A stretch of DNA of 64,000 nucleotides from Devosia rhizoryzae. Its GTDB lineage: Bacteria; Pseudomonadota; Alphaproteobacteria; Rhizobiales; Devosiaceae. The position numbers and the translations under genes were made by a program. Position 1 is the first letter of the stretch. Every line of letters begins with the position of its first letter. Positions 26,281-37,742 of the stretch are shown here, piece after piece. Location of the stretch: NCBI RefSeq assembly GCF_016698665.1, contig NZ_CP068046.1, positions 1-64,000 of the forward strand, in the 5' to 3' direction. Under the pieces are notes generated by a model. The model had not been told where the DNA came from. It worked only from the letters and a program-made list of their open reading frames with translations, and ran no database searches.

Positions 26281-27261
26281 TCACATCGCGCCGAAGAGTG
26301 CTTTTTGTGCGATCTTGAGCGCAGTGATGGCATCGTGGCGGCTCTGGGCTTCCTGGAGGGCATCGATGTCGAGGGCGTCAAGACCTTTGGCGGCGGCCTT
26401 GAGGAAGTCGATGGCGTGGGTGGCCGTGGCAACGCTGTCTTCGCGGAAGGGGAACTGGTCGAGCTGCCAGACGCCGTTCCAATTGTTTTTCTTCAGCACA
26501 TAGAAGAATTCGAAGAGTTCGATCGGATGGAGGCTGCCGGCGACGAGGTCATCGTCCCAGGAACGATAGTTGTCGTTGACGTCCATGCCGAAGAGGCGGC
26601 CGTGGTCGATGGCAAGCTGGGCCGAGTCGGCCGCAGATTCACCGCCCATGATGGAGTGGCCGAAATCGAGGAGGATGCCGACATTGGGCAGCCCGATCTT
26701 TTCGACGCCGAGAATGGTGCGGGCGACCGACCCAAAACTCATGCGGACGCGCGGTTCGCGCGGCTTGTATTCGATGACGAATTTGAGATCCGGGTTTTCC
26801 GACGCGAGTTGGCCGACGCCGTCGAGCGAACGCTGCCACTGCGTCGAGTAATCGACCTGAAATGGATAGTCCCAGCCGTCCTGACCGGGCCAGAGCTTGA
26901 CGTAATCGGCCTTGTGGAAGCGGACGACGTCGCAGGCGGCCGTGATCAGCTCATGCGCCTTGCGGCGGATGCCGGCGTCAGGATTGGTGAAGGCGCCCTT
27001 GACGAAGTCGCGGGTGTAGATCTCGGGCGTGATGCCGATGACGCCCAGATTATTGCGATCGAGCGCCGTCTTGATCTGATCGTTGGAGAACTCGCCGCCG
27101 AAATAGGGCCAGTTGAGGTCGACGACCGAGAGGTCTTTCACCTGGCCGGCGAGATCGATGGCTTCGATGATGTTGCGCGGAATGCCGTAGCCATCGGTGG
27201 CGTAGCGGTCGAGATAGGTCGCAAAGTGCCAGATGCCGGCGCCAAAACGCTGGTTGGTCAT
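26281..27261 (-). CDS. TIM-barrel sugar isomerase, probable D-apiose isomerase
   Basis: A 326-residue xylose-isomerase-like barrel. Metal-ligand acidic and histidine residues are seen in FVIEYKP, LDFGHSIMGG and FGMDVNDNY, as in aldose-ketose isomerases. It is the last gene of a coupled operon with an FGGY kinase and a split transketolase and overlaps the kinase gene by 4 bases (ATGA). No dehydrogenase is present, so an aldose must be isomerised, phosphorylated and split by transketolase. This set is that of the described D-apiose pathway (apiose to apulose). Canonical XylA is longer (about 440 residues). Fold sure, substrate inferred. Confidence 0.75.
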   Translation of the reverse strand: MTNQRFGAGIWHFATYLDRYATDGYGIPRNIIEAIDLAGQVKDLSVVDLNWPYFGGEFSNDQIKTALDRNNLGVIGITPEIYTRDFVKGAFTNPDAGIRRKAHELITAACDVVRFHKADYVKLWPGQDGWDYPFQVDYSTQWQRSLDGVGQLASENPDLKFVIEYKPREPRVRMSFGSVARTILGVEKIGLPNVGILLDFGHSIMGGESAADSAQLAIDHGRLFGMDVNDNYRSWDDDLVAGSLHPIELFEFFYVLKKNNWNGVWQLDQFPFREDSVATATHAIDFLKAAAKGLDALDIDALQEAQSRHDAITALKIAQKALFGAM

Positions 27262-28751
27262 TGGGTTCCTCCACTGTTCTGTTGGTCTGGTGTTGCAAGC
27301 GTCTGGGTCACGGCGGACTGCCAGCGCTGGCGTTGTTTTTGGGCGGTAGTTTCGTCCATCTGCGGCGCAAAATGGCCGGCGGCATGGACGCCCGGCATGG
27401 CAACGCCGATAGATGAGAAGGCGAGGGCGGCAGCGCCGAGGGCGCTGACTTCAGGCGCAGCGGCAGCAGCGACCGGGCGGCCGAGAATGTCGGACTGGAA
27501 CTGCATCACCGTCTTGTTGCGCGAGGCCCCGCCATCGGCCCGGAGTTCGCCCAGGGGCGAGTCCATGTCGGCTTCCATGGCGGAATAAACGTCGGCGACC
27601 TGGAAGGCGATGGCTTCCAGTGCGGCGCGGGCGAGGTGGGCGGGCTTTGTGCCGAGAGAGAGGCCAGTGATGGTGCCGCGCGCATCGGCGCGCCAATGGG
27701 GGGCGCCGAGGCCGACAAGGGCGGGAACGAAGGCAACGCCGTTGCTGTCGGGGACGGTTTCGGCGAGGGCAGATAGCGCGGCTGCGTCAGCGAGGCCCAA
27801 AAACTCGGCGGCGAAGGCGGCGGTTTGGCCGGAGACGGAGATGTTGCCTTCAAGGGCGTGTTGGACCTGACCGTTCTGGCTCCAGGCGATGGTCGAGGAA
27901 ATGCCATGGGTGGAACGGACGCGGTTGGGTGTCAAAGCCATCAGCGAGGTGCCGGTGCCGTAGGTGGCTTTTACCGTGCCGGGGGTGCGGACGCCGTGGC
28001 CGAAGAGGGCGGCGTGGGAATCGCCGATCATGGCGAGGATGGGCGTGCGGGCGGGGAGGGCGGTGGTGCCTTCGGCGGTGACACCGAAGCGGGTGTCGGA
28101 GGATCTGACCTCGGCCAGCATGTTCTGCGGCACGCCGAAGAGTGTGCAGAGATCTGCGTCCCAGGCCAGCGTTTCGGTATTGAAGAGCTGGGTGCGGGAG
28201 GCGTTGGAATGGTCGGTGGCGTGTGTTGCGCCGCCGGTGAGATTCCACAGGAGCCAGGAGTCGACGGTGCCGACGCGGAGTTCGCCCTTTTCCGCACGGG
28301 CGCGGGCGCCGGGCGTGTTGTCGAGTAGCCAGGCGATCTTGGCGGCGGGGAAGAGTGGGTCGAGCGCGAGACCGGTTTTAGCTTCGATGGTGTCGGCATA
28401 GCCGGCGGCGCGGAGGGCGTCGCATTTGGGGGCCGAGCGGCGACATTGCCAGATGACGAGGGGGCCAATGGGCTCGCCTGTTGCCGCATCCCACACGAGA
28501 ATGGACTCGCGCTGGTTGGAGATGCCGATGCCGGCGATGTTGGCGTCACCGGCCTTGCGGACAACTTCTGCGATGACCGTCTTTACGCCGTTGACCAGCG
28601 CCGTGGCCGATTGCTCGGCCCAGCCAGGCTGGGGATAGGTGACCACATTGGGCACCGAAGCCTGGTGCAGCACGCTGCCGGTGGCATCCACAAGCAGGGC
28701 CTTGGTATTGGTGGTGCCCTGATCGATTGCGAGGATCAGCTCGCCACTCAT
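27258..28751 (-). CDS. FGGY-family carbohydrate kinase, probable D-apulose kinase
   Basis: A 497-residue sugar kinase. The frame extends to 28826, but ATG 28751 gives the family start (MSGELILAIDQGTTNTKALL) and overlaps the upstream stop in ATGA. The phosphate-1 motif DQGTTNTK lies at the N-terminus, and the C-terminal FGGY signature region reads GLSLGTKPAHLARAALEAI. By pathway logic it phosphorylates the ketose made by the isomerase, before the split transketolase acts. Xylulose or another ketopentose is the alternative substrate. Confidence 0.85.
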   Translation of the reverse strand: MSGELILAIDQGTTNTKALLVDATGSVLHQASVPNVVTYPQPGWAEQSATALVNGVKTVIAEVVRKAGDANIAGIGISNQRESILVWDAATGEPIGPLVIWQCRRSAPKCDALRAAGYADTIEAKTGLALDPLFPAAKIAWLLDNTPGARARAEKGELRVGTVDSWLLWNLTGGATHATDHSNASRTQLFNTETLAWDADLCTLFGVPQNMLAEVRSSDTRFGVTAEGTTALPARTPILAMIGDSHAALFGHGVRTPGTVKATYGTGTSLMALTPNRVRSTHGISSTIAWSQNGQVQHALEGNISVSGQTAAFAAEFLGLADAAALSALAETVPDSNGVAFVPALVGLGAPHWRADARGTITGLSLGTKPAHLARAALEAIAFQVADVYSAMEADMDSPLGELRADGGASRNKTVMQFQSDILGRPVAAAAAPEVSALGAAALAFSSIGVAMPGVHAAGHFAPQMDETTAQKQRQRWQSAVTQTLATPDQQNSGGTQ

Positions 28752-29707
28752 TTCTTGCGCGCGACCGTCTGGCGAACAGCATCGGCGATGCCGGTTTCGT
28801 TGAGCCCGAAATGGTCGAACAGCCATTCGGCCGAGCCGGTGGGAACAAAACCGGGGAAGCCCAAGATGCGCATGGGGACCGGCTCGGTCGTGGCAACCAC
28901 TTCGGCAATGGCGCCGCCCAGGCCGCCGCGGACGGAATGCTCTTCCACCGTGACGATGGCACCGGTTGCAATGGCAGCGGTGATTGCATCTTCGTCGAGC
29001 GGATTGACGGTCGCCATGTTGACGACGCGGGCCGAGATGCCCTCCGCGGCGAGGGTTTTGGCTGCGGCGACCCCGCGATGGACCATGGTGCCGTTGGCGA
29101 TGATGGTGGCGTCAGTGCCTTCGACGAGGGTTTCGGCCTTGCCGATTTCGAACCTTGCGCCTTCGGGGCGTTCGAGCGCCGGAACCGCCATGCGGCTGAC
29201 TCGGACGAAAACGGGACCATCATAGGCGGCGGCGGCCTTGATCGCTTCGGCGGTCTGCCAAGGGTCGGCCGGAACGATAAGCTTGAGGTTGTTGAAGAGG
29301 CGGAGCCAGGCCAGGTCTTCGATCGAGTGATGGGTCGGGCCCAATTCGCCATAGGCGACGCCGGAGGACTGGCCGATCAGCTTCACGTTGACATTGGAAT
29401 AGGCGATGTCGGCTTTGACCTGTTCCAGCGCACGACCGGTAATGAAGCAGGAGGCGGCCGAAACAAAGGGCACCTTGCCGCCATTGGCAAGGCCGGCGCC
29501 GACGGCGACAAGCGTCTGTTCGGCGATGCCGACATTGACCATGCGCTCGGGAAACTTGGTGCGGAAGCCGCCGAGCTTGGACGAGCCGACGCTGTCGCTG
29601 ACCACGGTGACGATGCGCGGATCGGCTTCTGCCAAGGCTTCAATCGTGGCGGCAAAACTATCGCGGCAGTCGAAAAGACCGGCTTTGTGGGATGGAGCAG
29701 CGCTCAT
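28748..29707 (-). CDS. aptB: Transketolase C-terminal subunit, probable apulose-4-phosphate transketolase subunit B
   Basis: A 319-residue protein with the pyrimidine-binding and C-terminal domains of transketolase. The conserved Glu region (NVGIAEQTLVAVGAG) activates thiamine diphosphate, and TVEEHSVRGGLG starts the C-terminal domain. The thiamine-diphosphate diphosphate-binding half is in the next gene, so the two subunits must assemble. The start shares a base with the stop of subunit A. The symbol follows the D-apiose pathway reading of the operon, which is inference; a generic split transketolase is certain. Confidence 0.75.
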   Translation of the reverse strand: MSAAPSHKAGLFDCRDSFAATIEALAEADPRIVTVVSDSVGSSKLGGFRTKFPERMVNVGIAEQTLVAVGAGLANGGKVPFVSAASCFITGRALEQVKADIAYSNVNVKLIGQSSGVAYGELGPTHHSIEDLAWLRLFNNLKLIVPADPWQTAEAIKAAAAYDGPVFVRVSRMAVPALERPEGARFEIGKAETLVEGTDATIIANGTMVHRGVAAAKTLAAEGISARVVNMATVNPLDEDAITAAIATGAIVTVEEHSVRGGLGGAIAEVVATTEPVPMRILGFPGFVPTGSAEWLFDHFGLNETGIADAVRQTVARKK

Positions 29708-30546
29708 CAGACGAGTTCCCGCATGGCTTGTTCGTATTGGTCTTTGTTGGGTACGCCGTGATGCCAGGACACGTTGTCATGCATAAAGCTGACGCCCTTG
29801 CCCTTGAAGGTGTTGGCGATAACGCAGAGCGGCTTGCCGCGCCCCTTGGGGGAGGCGGAGAGCACGTCGAGCAGCTGGGCATGGTCATGGCCATCGACCA
29901 CTTCGACGTGCCAGCCGAAGGCGCGCCATTTGTCGTCGAGCGGGTCGAGCGAGGCCGTATCTTCCGTGCGGGCGCCCTGCTGCAGGCGGTTGCGGTCGAC
30001 GATCAGCGTCAGGTTCTCGAGCTTGCGGTGCCCGGCGGTGAGCGCCGCTTCCCAATTGCTGCCCTCTTGCAGTTCACCGTCACCAGTAAGGACGAAGGTG
30101 CGGTAATCCGCCTTGTCGATCTGGCCGGCAATGGCGATGCCAGTCGCAACGGGGAGGCCGTGGCCGAGCGGGCCGGTATTGGTTTCGACGCCGGGCAGGT
30201 AGTTGCGATTGGGGTGGCCGTTGAGCATGGAGAGCGGCTCCATATAGGTCGCAAGGTCCGCCTCGGGGAAATAGCCGGCAGCGGCCAGCACCGAATAAAA
30301 GGCACCGGTGCAATGGCCCTTGCTCATGACGAAGCGGTCGCGGCCGGGATCGCGCGGCTCTTTGGGATTGTAGTGCATCACGCCGAAATAAAGCGCTGCC
30401 AGGATATCGGTGGCGCTGAAGTCGCCGCCCGGATGACCTTGCCCGGCCTCATAGACCATCTGGAAGCTGCGACGGCGAATCCACAGCGCCTTTTCGGCAA
30501 TGGCGGCAATGCGATCATTGCTGCGATCATAGGCTAGAGCGCTCAA
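29707..30546 (-). CDS. aptA: Transketolase N-terminal subunit, probable apulose-4-phosphate transketolase subunit A
   Basis: A 279-residue protein equal to the first domain of transketolase. It holds the thiamine-diphosphate motif GDGELQEGSNWEAA followed by NLTLIVDRNRLQQ, and the substrate-side histidines in GQGHPGG and SKGHCTGA. First gene of the operon aptA-aptB-kinase-isomerase, each overlapping the next by 1-4 bases. In the known pathway the enzyme moves the two-carbon unit of apulose 4-phosphate to glyceraldehyde 3-phosphate. Its promoter faces the importer operon. Confidence 0.78.
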   Translation of the reverse strand: MSALAYDRSNDRIAAIAEKALWIRRRSFQMVYEAGQGHPGGDFSATDILAALYFGVMHYNPKEPRDPGRDRFVMSKGHCTGAFYSVLAAAGYFPEADLATYMEPLSMLNGHPNRNYLPGVETNTGPLGHGLPVATGIAIAGQIDKADYRTFVLTGDGELQEGSNWEAALTAGHRKLENLTLIVDRNRLQQGARTEDTASLDPLDDKWRAFGWHVEVVDGHDHAQLLDVLSASPKGRGKPLCVIANTFKGKGVSFMHDNVSWHHGVPNKDQYEQAMRELV

Positions 30547-30782
30547 TTGGGGTCCTCACTGCCGGATGGGGTGGCGAACGGTTGAGGCGCAAACTAGCGA
30601 CCGACAATCGTTGCGGCAATCGAAAACTTTCGATTTTTGCGAAATTGAAAAGCCAAGAAGATGCGGATAATGGGGCGGTTTCGCCATTGACACGATAAGC
30701 GTGGCTGCTGCAAAACAGTGAAATCGCAAAAAATCGCAATGAACTGGAATGGTCGGCGATCGCGAACGAGGAGTTTCGCTGC
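30547..30782. promoter_or_regulatory. Divergent control region of the transketolase operon and importer operon
   Basis: It contains a perfect palindrome ATCGAAAACTTTCGAT (30619-30634), followed at once by TTTTTGCGAAATTG. At 30720-30740, AAATCGCAAAAAATCGCAA reads on the other strand as two TTGCGATTT units with a 10-base period. TTTGCGATTT recurs inside the promoter of the binding-protein gene at 34998. The shared word is the best candidate for the operator of the DeoR protein encoded in the same operon. Confidence 0.5.
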
Positions 30783-31405
30783 ATGTTCGACCGGCGCTTT
30801 GTGCTCGCAGCTCTTGCTTTGGTGGTTGTGCCCCTTTCCGGCTGCAAGATCGTGCAGATCGCCGAGGAGGAGGCTGCGGTGCCGGCCGGATTCGATGCGT
30901 CAGGCTATGCGGAAGGTATCTGGTCTTCGCAGGCGCTGCCGTATTTTTCCGAATCCGCGCGCCCGGTCACCGAGGTGATCCCGGCGATTGTCGCAGATCT
31001 CGAAGGGGCGGGGACGAGCTACGGTTACCGCGCGGGGGAAGGGTCTCCCTGGAGCTTTGTGGTCAATGGGACCGGCGAGGTCACGGCCAAGAACACCGAG
31101 TCTCGTGCCGGGACGCTGGAAGTAGCCGTGGATGGTCTGGCCGAGCCGGTGGTGGTGCAGATCGGGCCGGTCATTCGTGGCAATGGCGTTCGCGATGCGC
31201 TGCCCTTCGTCTCGTTCAAGGACTTCGTCAACCAGATCGAATATGCCAATGCCGGTAAGGCCCTGACCGCGCTGGCCTACCAGGCCATCGGAACCAATGC
31301 GGAGGCTGTTGCGGTGGGCGATACGGTGACCTTTACCGGTGCCATCGCTGTCAGTCGGCCGGGGGATGCGCTGATGGTCACGCCGGTCAGCCTCGAGGTG
31401 GCGCC

Positions 31406-31409
<4 letters not shown>
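30783..31409 (+). CDS. DUF2291 lipoprotein of the sugar importer operon
   Basis: A 208-residue exported protein with a lipobox (LVVVPLSGC, Cys near residue 20), so it should be anchored in the periplasmic face of the membrane. The body (KIVQIAEEE ... GYAEGIWSSQALPYF) is recognisable as DUF2291, a family found with ribose-type ABC transporters and without a known role. It overlaps the ATPase gene by 4 bases (GTGA). It may assist substrate delivery to the permease. Confidence 0.8.
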
Positions 31410-32929
<1,520 letters not shown>

Positions 32930-32938
32930 GGAGCCATC

Positions 32939-33988
32939 ATGTCCACTGCCAGCGCCACCGTTCAGTCCGGCCCCAGCGGCAACACCTCGGCCCTGCTGCT
33001 TCTGCTTAAGCTGCGCACCTTCATCGCCCTGATCGTGGTGACGCTGTTCTTCGCATTCATGGCGCCCAACTTTGTTTCCGTCGCCAACGCGATCATCATC
33101 TCCAAGCATGTGGCGATCAACGCCATCCTTGCGATCGGCATGACCTATGTGATCCTGACCGGCGGCATCGATCTTTCGGTGGGCTCGATCGTGGGTCTCA
33201 CCGGCATGGTGGCGGGCGGGTTGCTGGCTCACGGGCTGCAACTGCCGATGCTGGGCATCATCGTCTACCCCAATGTGCTCGAAGTGATCTGCATCGCGCT
33301 TTTGGTGGGTACGGCGATCGGGGCGGTAAACGGCTTACTGGTCACAAAACTGGGGGTGGCACCCTTCATCGCCACGCTGGGCACGCTCTACGTCGCCCGC
33401 GGCGCGGCGTTGCTCCTGTCTGGCGGCGCAACCTTCTCCAACCTCGTCGGCAAGGAGGAGCTGGGCAACCAGGGTTATCCCATCATCGGTTCGGGCAATG
33501 TGCTGGGCGTGCCGGTATCCGTCATCATCCTTGTGATCCTGGCGCTGATCGCCGCCTATGTCGCCCAGCGCACCCCCTTCGGCCGCAAGGTCTACGCCGT
33601 GGGCGGCAATGAGCGGGCAGCGGCCCTGTCCGGCGTACGCGTCGATCGGGTCAAGATCGCGGTCTACATGATCTCCGGTTTCTGCGCTGCGGTGGTGGGG
33701 CTGATCGTCTCCTCGCAGCTTGTTGCCAGCCATCCGGCGAGCGGGGAAACGTTTGAGCTCAACGCCATCGCGGCGGCTGTTCTGGGCGGGACATCGCTGT
33801 CGGGCGGGCGCGGTTTGATCGGCGGCACCATTATCGGCGCCTTTGTGATCGGCGTCCTCTCCGATGGTCTCGTGATGATGGGTGTTTCCGAATTCTGGCA
33901 GATGGTGATCAAGGGACTGGTGATTATTGCGGCCGTGGTGCTCGATCAGTTGCAGCGCAGACTTGCCGCCAACACCCGCCAGGGTTAA
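32939..33988 (+). CDS. CUT2 sugar ABC transporter permease
   Basis: A 349-residue membrane protein of the RbsC/BPD_transp_2 family with eight to ten hydrophobic helices. The motifs LTGGIDLSVGSIVGLTG and AVLGGTSLSGGRG are typical of ribose/xylose permeases. It starts 9 bases after the ATPase stop. It probably forms a homodimeric channel with the ATPase. Confidence 0.9.
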   Translation: MSTASATVQSGPSGNTSALLLLLKLRTFIALIVVTLFFAFMAPNFVSVANAIIISKHVAINAILAIGMTYVILTGGIDLSVGSIVGLTGMVAGGLLAHGLQLPMLGIIVYPNVLEVICIALLVGTAIGAVNGLLVTKLGVAPFIATLGTLYVARGAALLLSGGATFSNLVGKEELGNQGYPIIGSGNVLGVPVSVIILVILALIAAYVAQRTPFGRKVYAVGGNERAAALSGVRVDRVKIAVYMISGFCAAVVGLIVSSQLVASHPASGETFELNAIAAAVLGGTSLSGGRGLIGGTIIGAFVIGVLSDGLVMMGVSEFWQMVIKGLVIIAAVVLDQLQRRLAANTRQG

Positions 33989-34018
33989 GCCGGAGCACTG
34001 ATATCGAGAGGGTGCGCC

Positions 34019-34858
34019 TTGGCTGAAAGCAGGACTGCAGCAGTGGCAAGACGGGGTCGCAAGGCCGCCGAGCCCGAAGGTTCGCGCCAGAACCTGCTCG
34101 CCGAGCCGCGGCGCATGAAGATCCTTGAATGGCTGCAGGAAGAAGGCAGCGCCCGGGTGCGCGACCTGTCGCAGGCCTTTGCTGTGTCCGAGGCGACGAT
34201 CCGTCAGGATCTCGAACGCCTCGACAATGACGGCTTCGTGGTGCGCGAACATGGTGGCGCCTACCTCAAGTCCGTGCCCCAGCAAGTGCAGTCCATGTCC
34301 TTGCAGCACCTCACCAATATGGACCGAAAGAAGCGCATCGGCCGCGCCGCGGCAGGGCTGGTGCACAATGGCGAGACCATCATCCTCGATGCGGGCTCGA
34401 CAACCACCGAGGTTGCCAACAACCTGACCGGCCACCAAAACCTCAACGTCATCACCAATGCAATCAACATTGCGCTGATGCTAGGCGCCTTGCCCAGCAT
34501 GGCGGTGCACCTGTCGGGTGGGCTGTTCAAGGCGCCGACGCTTTCGGTCACGGGGGAGAAGTCGGGCGACTTCTTCAACGGCATTTTTGCCGAAAAACTG
34601 TTCCTCGCGACAGCCGCTGTTTCGTTCGAGGCGGGGCTGACTTTCCCTGCAATGGCCGACCTTTACGTTAAGCGCGCCATGATCAAAGCGGCTTCGAAGG
34701 TCTACCTCGTGGCGGACAGCACCAAGATCGGTCGCACCTCGTTTTCCTCGCTCGGGCCGCTCGACATGATCGGCGGCTTTATCACCGATGACGGAATTTC
34801 CGACTCGGACCGCGCCGAATTCGAGCGTCGCGGCATCGAGGTCATCATCGCGGCCTGA
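34019..34858 (+). CDS. DeoR-family transcriptional regulator of the apiose-like locus
   Basis: A 279-residue repressor. Helix-turn-helix at residues about 45-80 (RMKILEWLQEEGSARV, then VSEATIRQDLERLD) and a C-terminal sugar-phosphate sensor domain (DAGSTTTEVANNL, LFLATAAV, VYLVADSTKIG). DeoR proteins usually respond to a phosphorylated intermediate of the pathway, here perhaps the kinase product. It starts at TTG 34019 with GAGAGG upstream; an N-terminal basic extension of about 30 residues is unusual. It sits inside the importer operon, so it probably controls its own transcription. Confidence 0.85.
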   Translation: MAESRTAAVARRGRKAAEPEGSRQNLLAEPRRMKILEWLQEEGSARVRDLSQAFAVSEATIRQDLERLDNDGFVVREHGGAYLKSVPQQVQSMSLQHLTNMDRKKRIGRAAAGLVHNGETIILDAGSTTTEVANNLTGHQNLNVITNAINIALMLGALPSMAVHLSGGLFKAPTLSVTGEKSGDFFNGIFAEKLFLATAAVSFEAGLTFPAMADLYVKRAMIKAASKVYLVADSTKIGRTSFSSLGPLDMIGGFITDDGISDSDRAEFERRGIEVIIAA

Positions 34859-36043
<1,185 letters not shown>

Positions 36044-36063
36044 GCTGAACGAATAGAATGACG

Positions 36064-36094
36064 GAGCCGGGCCGGAAGGTCCGGCTCTTTTGTT
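36064..36094 (+). terminator. Rho-independent terminator after the binding-protein gene
   Basis: GAGCCGG / CCGGCTC with an inner CC/GG pair and GGAA loop, then TTTTGTTT. It closes the importer operon 20 bases after the stop codon. Confidence 0.85.
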
Positions 36095-36136
36095 TAGCGG
36101 GGGGGCAAATGGCACTCGCGCCCTCCCCTGCACGAT

Positions 36137-36202
36137 GTCACCCCGGCGAAGGCCGGGGTCCAGCCTGAAATCTCAAGATGGATCCCGGCTCAAGGCCGGG
36201 AA
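36137..36202. repeat. Second copy of the GTCACCCCGGCGAAGG palindromic repeat
   Basis: The left arm GTCACCCCGGCGAAGGCCGG is identical to that at 5888. The right half is more diverged (CCCGGCTCAAGGCCGGG). It lies between the terminator and the glycosidase gene, within 30 bases of its start, so it could influence that gene's leader. Confidence 0.7.
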
Positions 36203-36230
36203 GATATCGGGGGTTTGGAAACGAAAGAAG

Positions 36231-37742
36231 ATGCCAATGACCGCCACCGTCGCCCAGTGGGACATGTTCGAAGCCAGCTTCGAGGGGCCGCGCGAGGGCA
36301 ATCCGTTTCTCGATGTCCAGTTGGAGGCCGTGTTCTCCCAGCATGCACGGGAAGTGCGGGTGCCTGGCTTTTACGATGGGGACGGCCTCTATAAAGTTCG
36401 CTTCATGCCGGACAATCCGGGTCCTTGGACTTTTACCACGCGCTCCAATGCGCCTGCGCTTGACCGGCAAGAGGGTGGCTTCGAAGCGGTGGCGCCGCGG
36501 CCCGGAAAGCACGGTCCGGTGCGGGTGGCGAACCGCTTCCACTTTGCCCATGCCGATGGCACGCCATTCCTGCCTTTCGGCACCACCTGCTATGCCTGGA
36601 CCCACCAGCCGCTCGGCGAGCAGGAAAAGACGCTGCGCACGCTGGCAAAGACGCGCTTCAACAAGGTGCGCATGGGCCTTTTTCCCAAGGACTATCCCTA
36701 CAACACCAATCAGCCGCTGCATGATGTCTTTGTGCGCGGTGCTGATGGCGCGCTCGATTTCGATCGCCCGAACCCACAAAGTTTCCGCCATTTCGAAACG
36801 CAGGTGAGGGCGCTGGGTGAAATGGGCATCGAGGCCGATGTCATCATCTTCCACCCTTACGACCGGTGGAACTATAGCGGCATGAGCGAGGCGCAGGATT
36901 ATCGCTATGTCGCCTACCTGACGGCGCGGCTGGCGGCGTTCAGCAATGTGTGGTGGTCACTGGCTAACGAATACGACTTCATGCTCGATACCAAGCCGAT
37001 GCACCAGTGGGACCGCTATTTCCACATCATCGAGGAAAACGACCCGGTCGGGCATCTGCGCTCCATCCACAATGGCGCGCCTGCCGCGAGCTACGATCAT
37101 CGCAAGCCCTGGGTCAGCCATGTCTGCATGCAGCATTGGGACGTCAAGCGAACCGGCGAGTGGCGGCAGACCTGGGGCAAGCCGGTGGTCAACGACGAGC
37201 CCGAATATGAGGGTGACCTGGTCGAGGCCTGGGGCAATATTTCGGCACAGGAGCTGGTGCACCGCTTCTGGACCATGGCGCTGCGCGGCGCCTATGCCGG
37301 GCATGGCGAAACATTCGCCCATCCCGAGGACCTGATCTGGTGGGCAAAGGGCGGGGAACTGCACGGCGAGGCCTGGAAGCGGATCGGCTTCCTGCGCGAT
37401 GTGCTCGAGGAAAGCGCGGTCAATGGGTTCGAGCCGATCGACGCCAGCGTCCGCTTCAGCGGGCGCATCTCGGGCGCGCGGGATGGCGACACGACCATTC
37501 TCTACCTCGGCGAGCATCAGCCGGCGATCTGGCCTTATGGCCTGCCCAAGGATGACGGGGAGTATCGGGTGGAGGTGATCGACACCTGGAACATGACCAT
37601 CGAGCCGGCCGAGATCGTGCCGGCTCCGGCGAACCATCCGGTGCGGCATGGGGCGGTGGTGCTCAAGACCGAGCCGGCTGCGGCCTTTGCGGTGAAACTG
37701 CCGGTACGGCCGTATCTGGCCATTCGGGTGCGGCCGGCTTAG
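36231..37742 (+). CDS. Glycoside hydrolase, DUF5060 plus apiosidase-like (GH140-related) barrel
   Basis: A 503-residue protein without signal peptide. Residues 5-75 form a DUF5060 beta-sandwich (AQWDMFEASFEGP ... GPWTF). Then comes a TIM-barrel of the DUF4038/DUF5605 group related to GH140 apiosidases, starting at FLPFGTTCYAWTHQ. Candidate acid/base Glu is in SLANEYDF near residue 247 and candidate nucleophile Glu in VNDEPEYEG near 323. It lies between the apiose-type genes and an alpha-L-rhamnosidase, which supports a role in releasing apiose from plant glycans or glycosides inside the cell. I start at ATG 36231; the frame is open from 36090. Specificity is inferred. Confidence 0.75.
   Translation: MPMTATVAQWDMFEASFEGPREGNPFLDVQLEAVFSQHAREVRVPGFYDGDGLYKVRFMPDNPGPWTFTTRSNAPALDRQEGGFEAVAPRPGKHGPVRVANRFHFAHADGTPFLPFGTTCYAWTHQPLGEQEKTLRTLAKTRFNKVRMGLFPKDYPYNTNQPLHDVFVRGADGALDFDRPNPQSFRHFETQVRALGEMGIEADVIIFHPYDRWNYSGMSEAQDYRYVAYLTARLAAFSNVWWSLANEYDFMLDTKPMHQWDRYFHIIEENDPVGHLRSIHNGAPAASYDHRKPWVSHVCMQHWDVKRTGEWRQTWGKPVVNDEPEYEGDLVEAWGNISAQELVHRFWTMALRGAYAGHGETFAHPEDLIWWAKGGELHGEAWKRIGFLRDVLEESAVNGFEPIDASVRFSGRISGARDGDTTILYLGEHQPAIWPYGLPKDDGEYRVEVIDTWNMTIEPAEIVPAPANHPVRHGAVVLKTEPAAAFAVKLPVRPYLAIRVRPA

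Noticed and set aside
26281..27261. Canonical xylose isomerase XylA
   Set aside because: XylA is about 440 residues with different metal motifs; this protein is 326 residues and belongs to the smaller barrel group.
26305..27588. 427-residue plus-strand open frame opposite the isomerase gene
   Set aside because: Antisense to a conserved TIM-barrel gene; no start signal and no recognisable domain.
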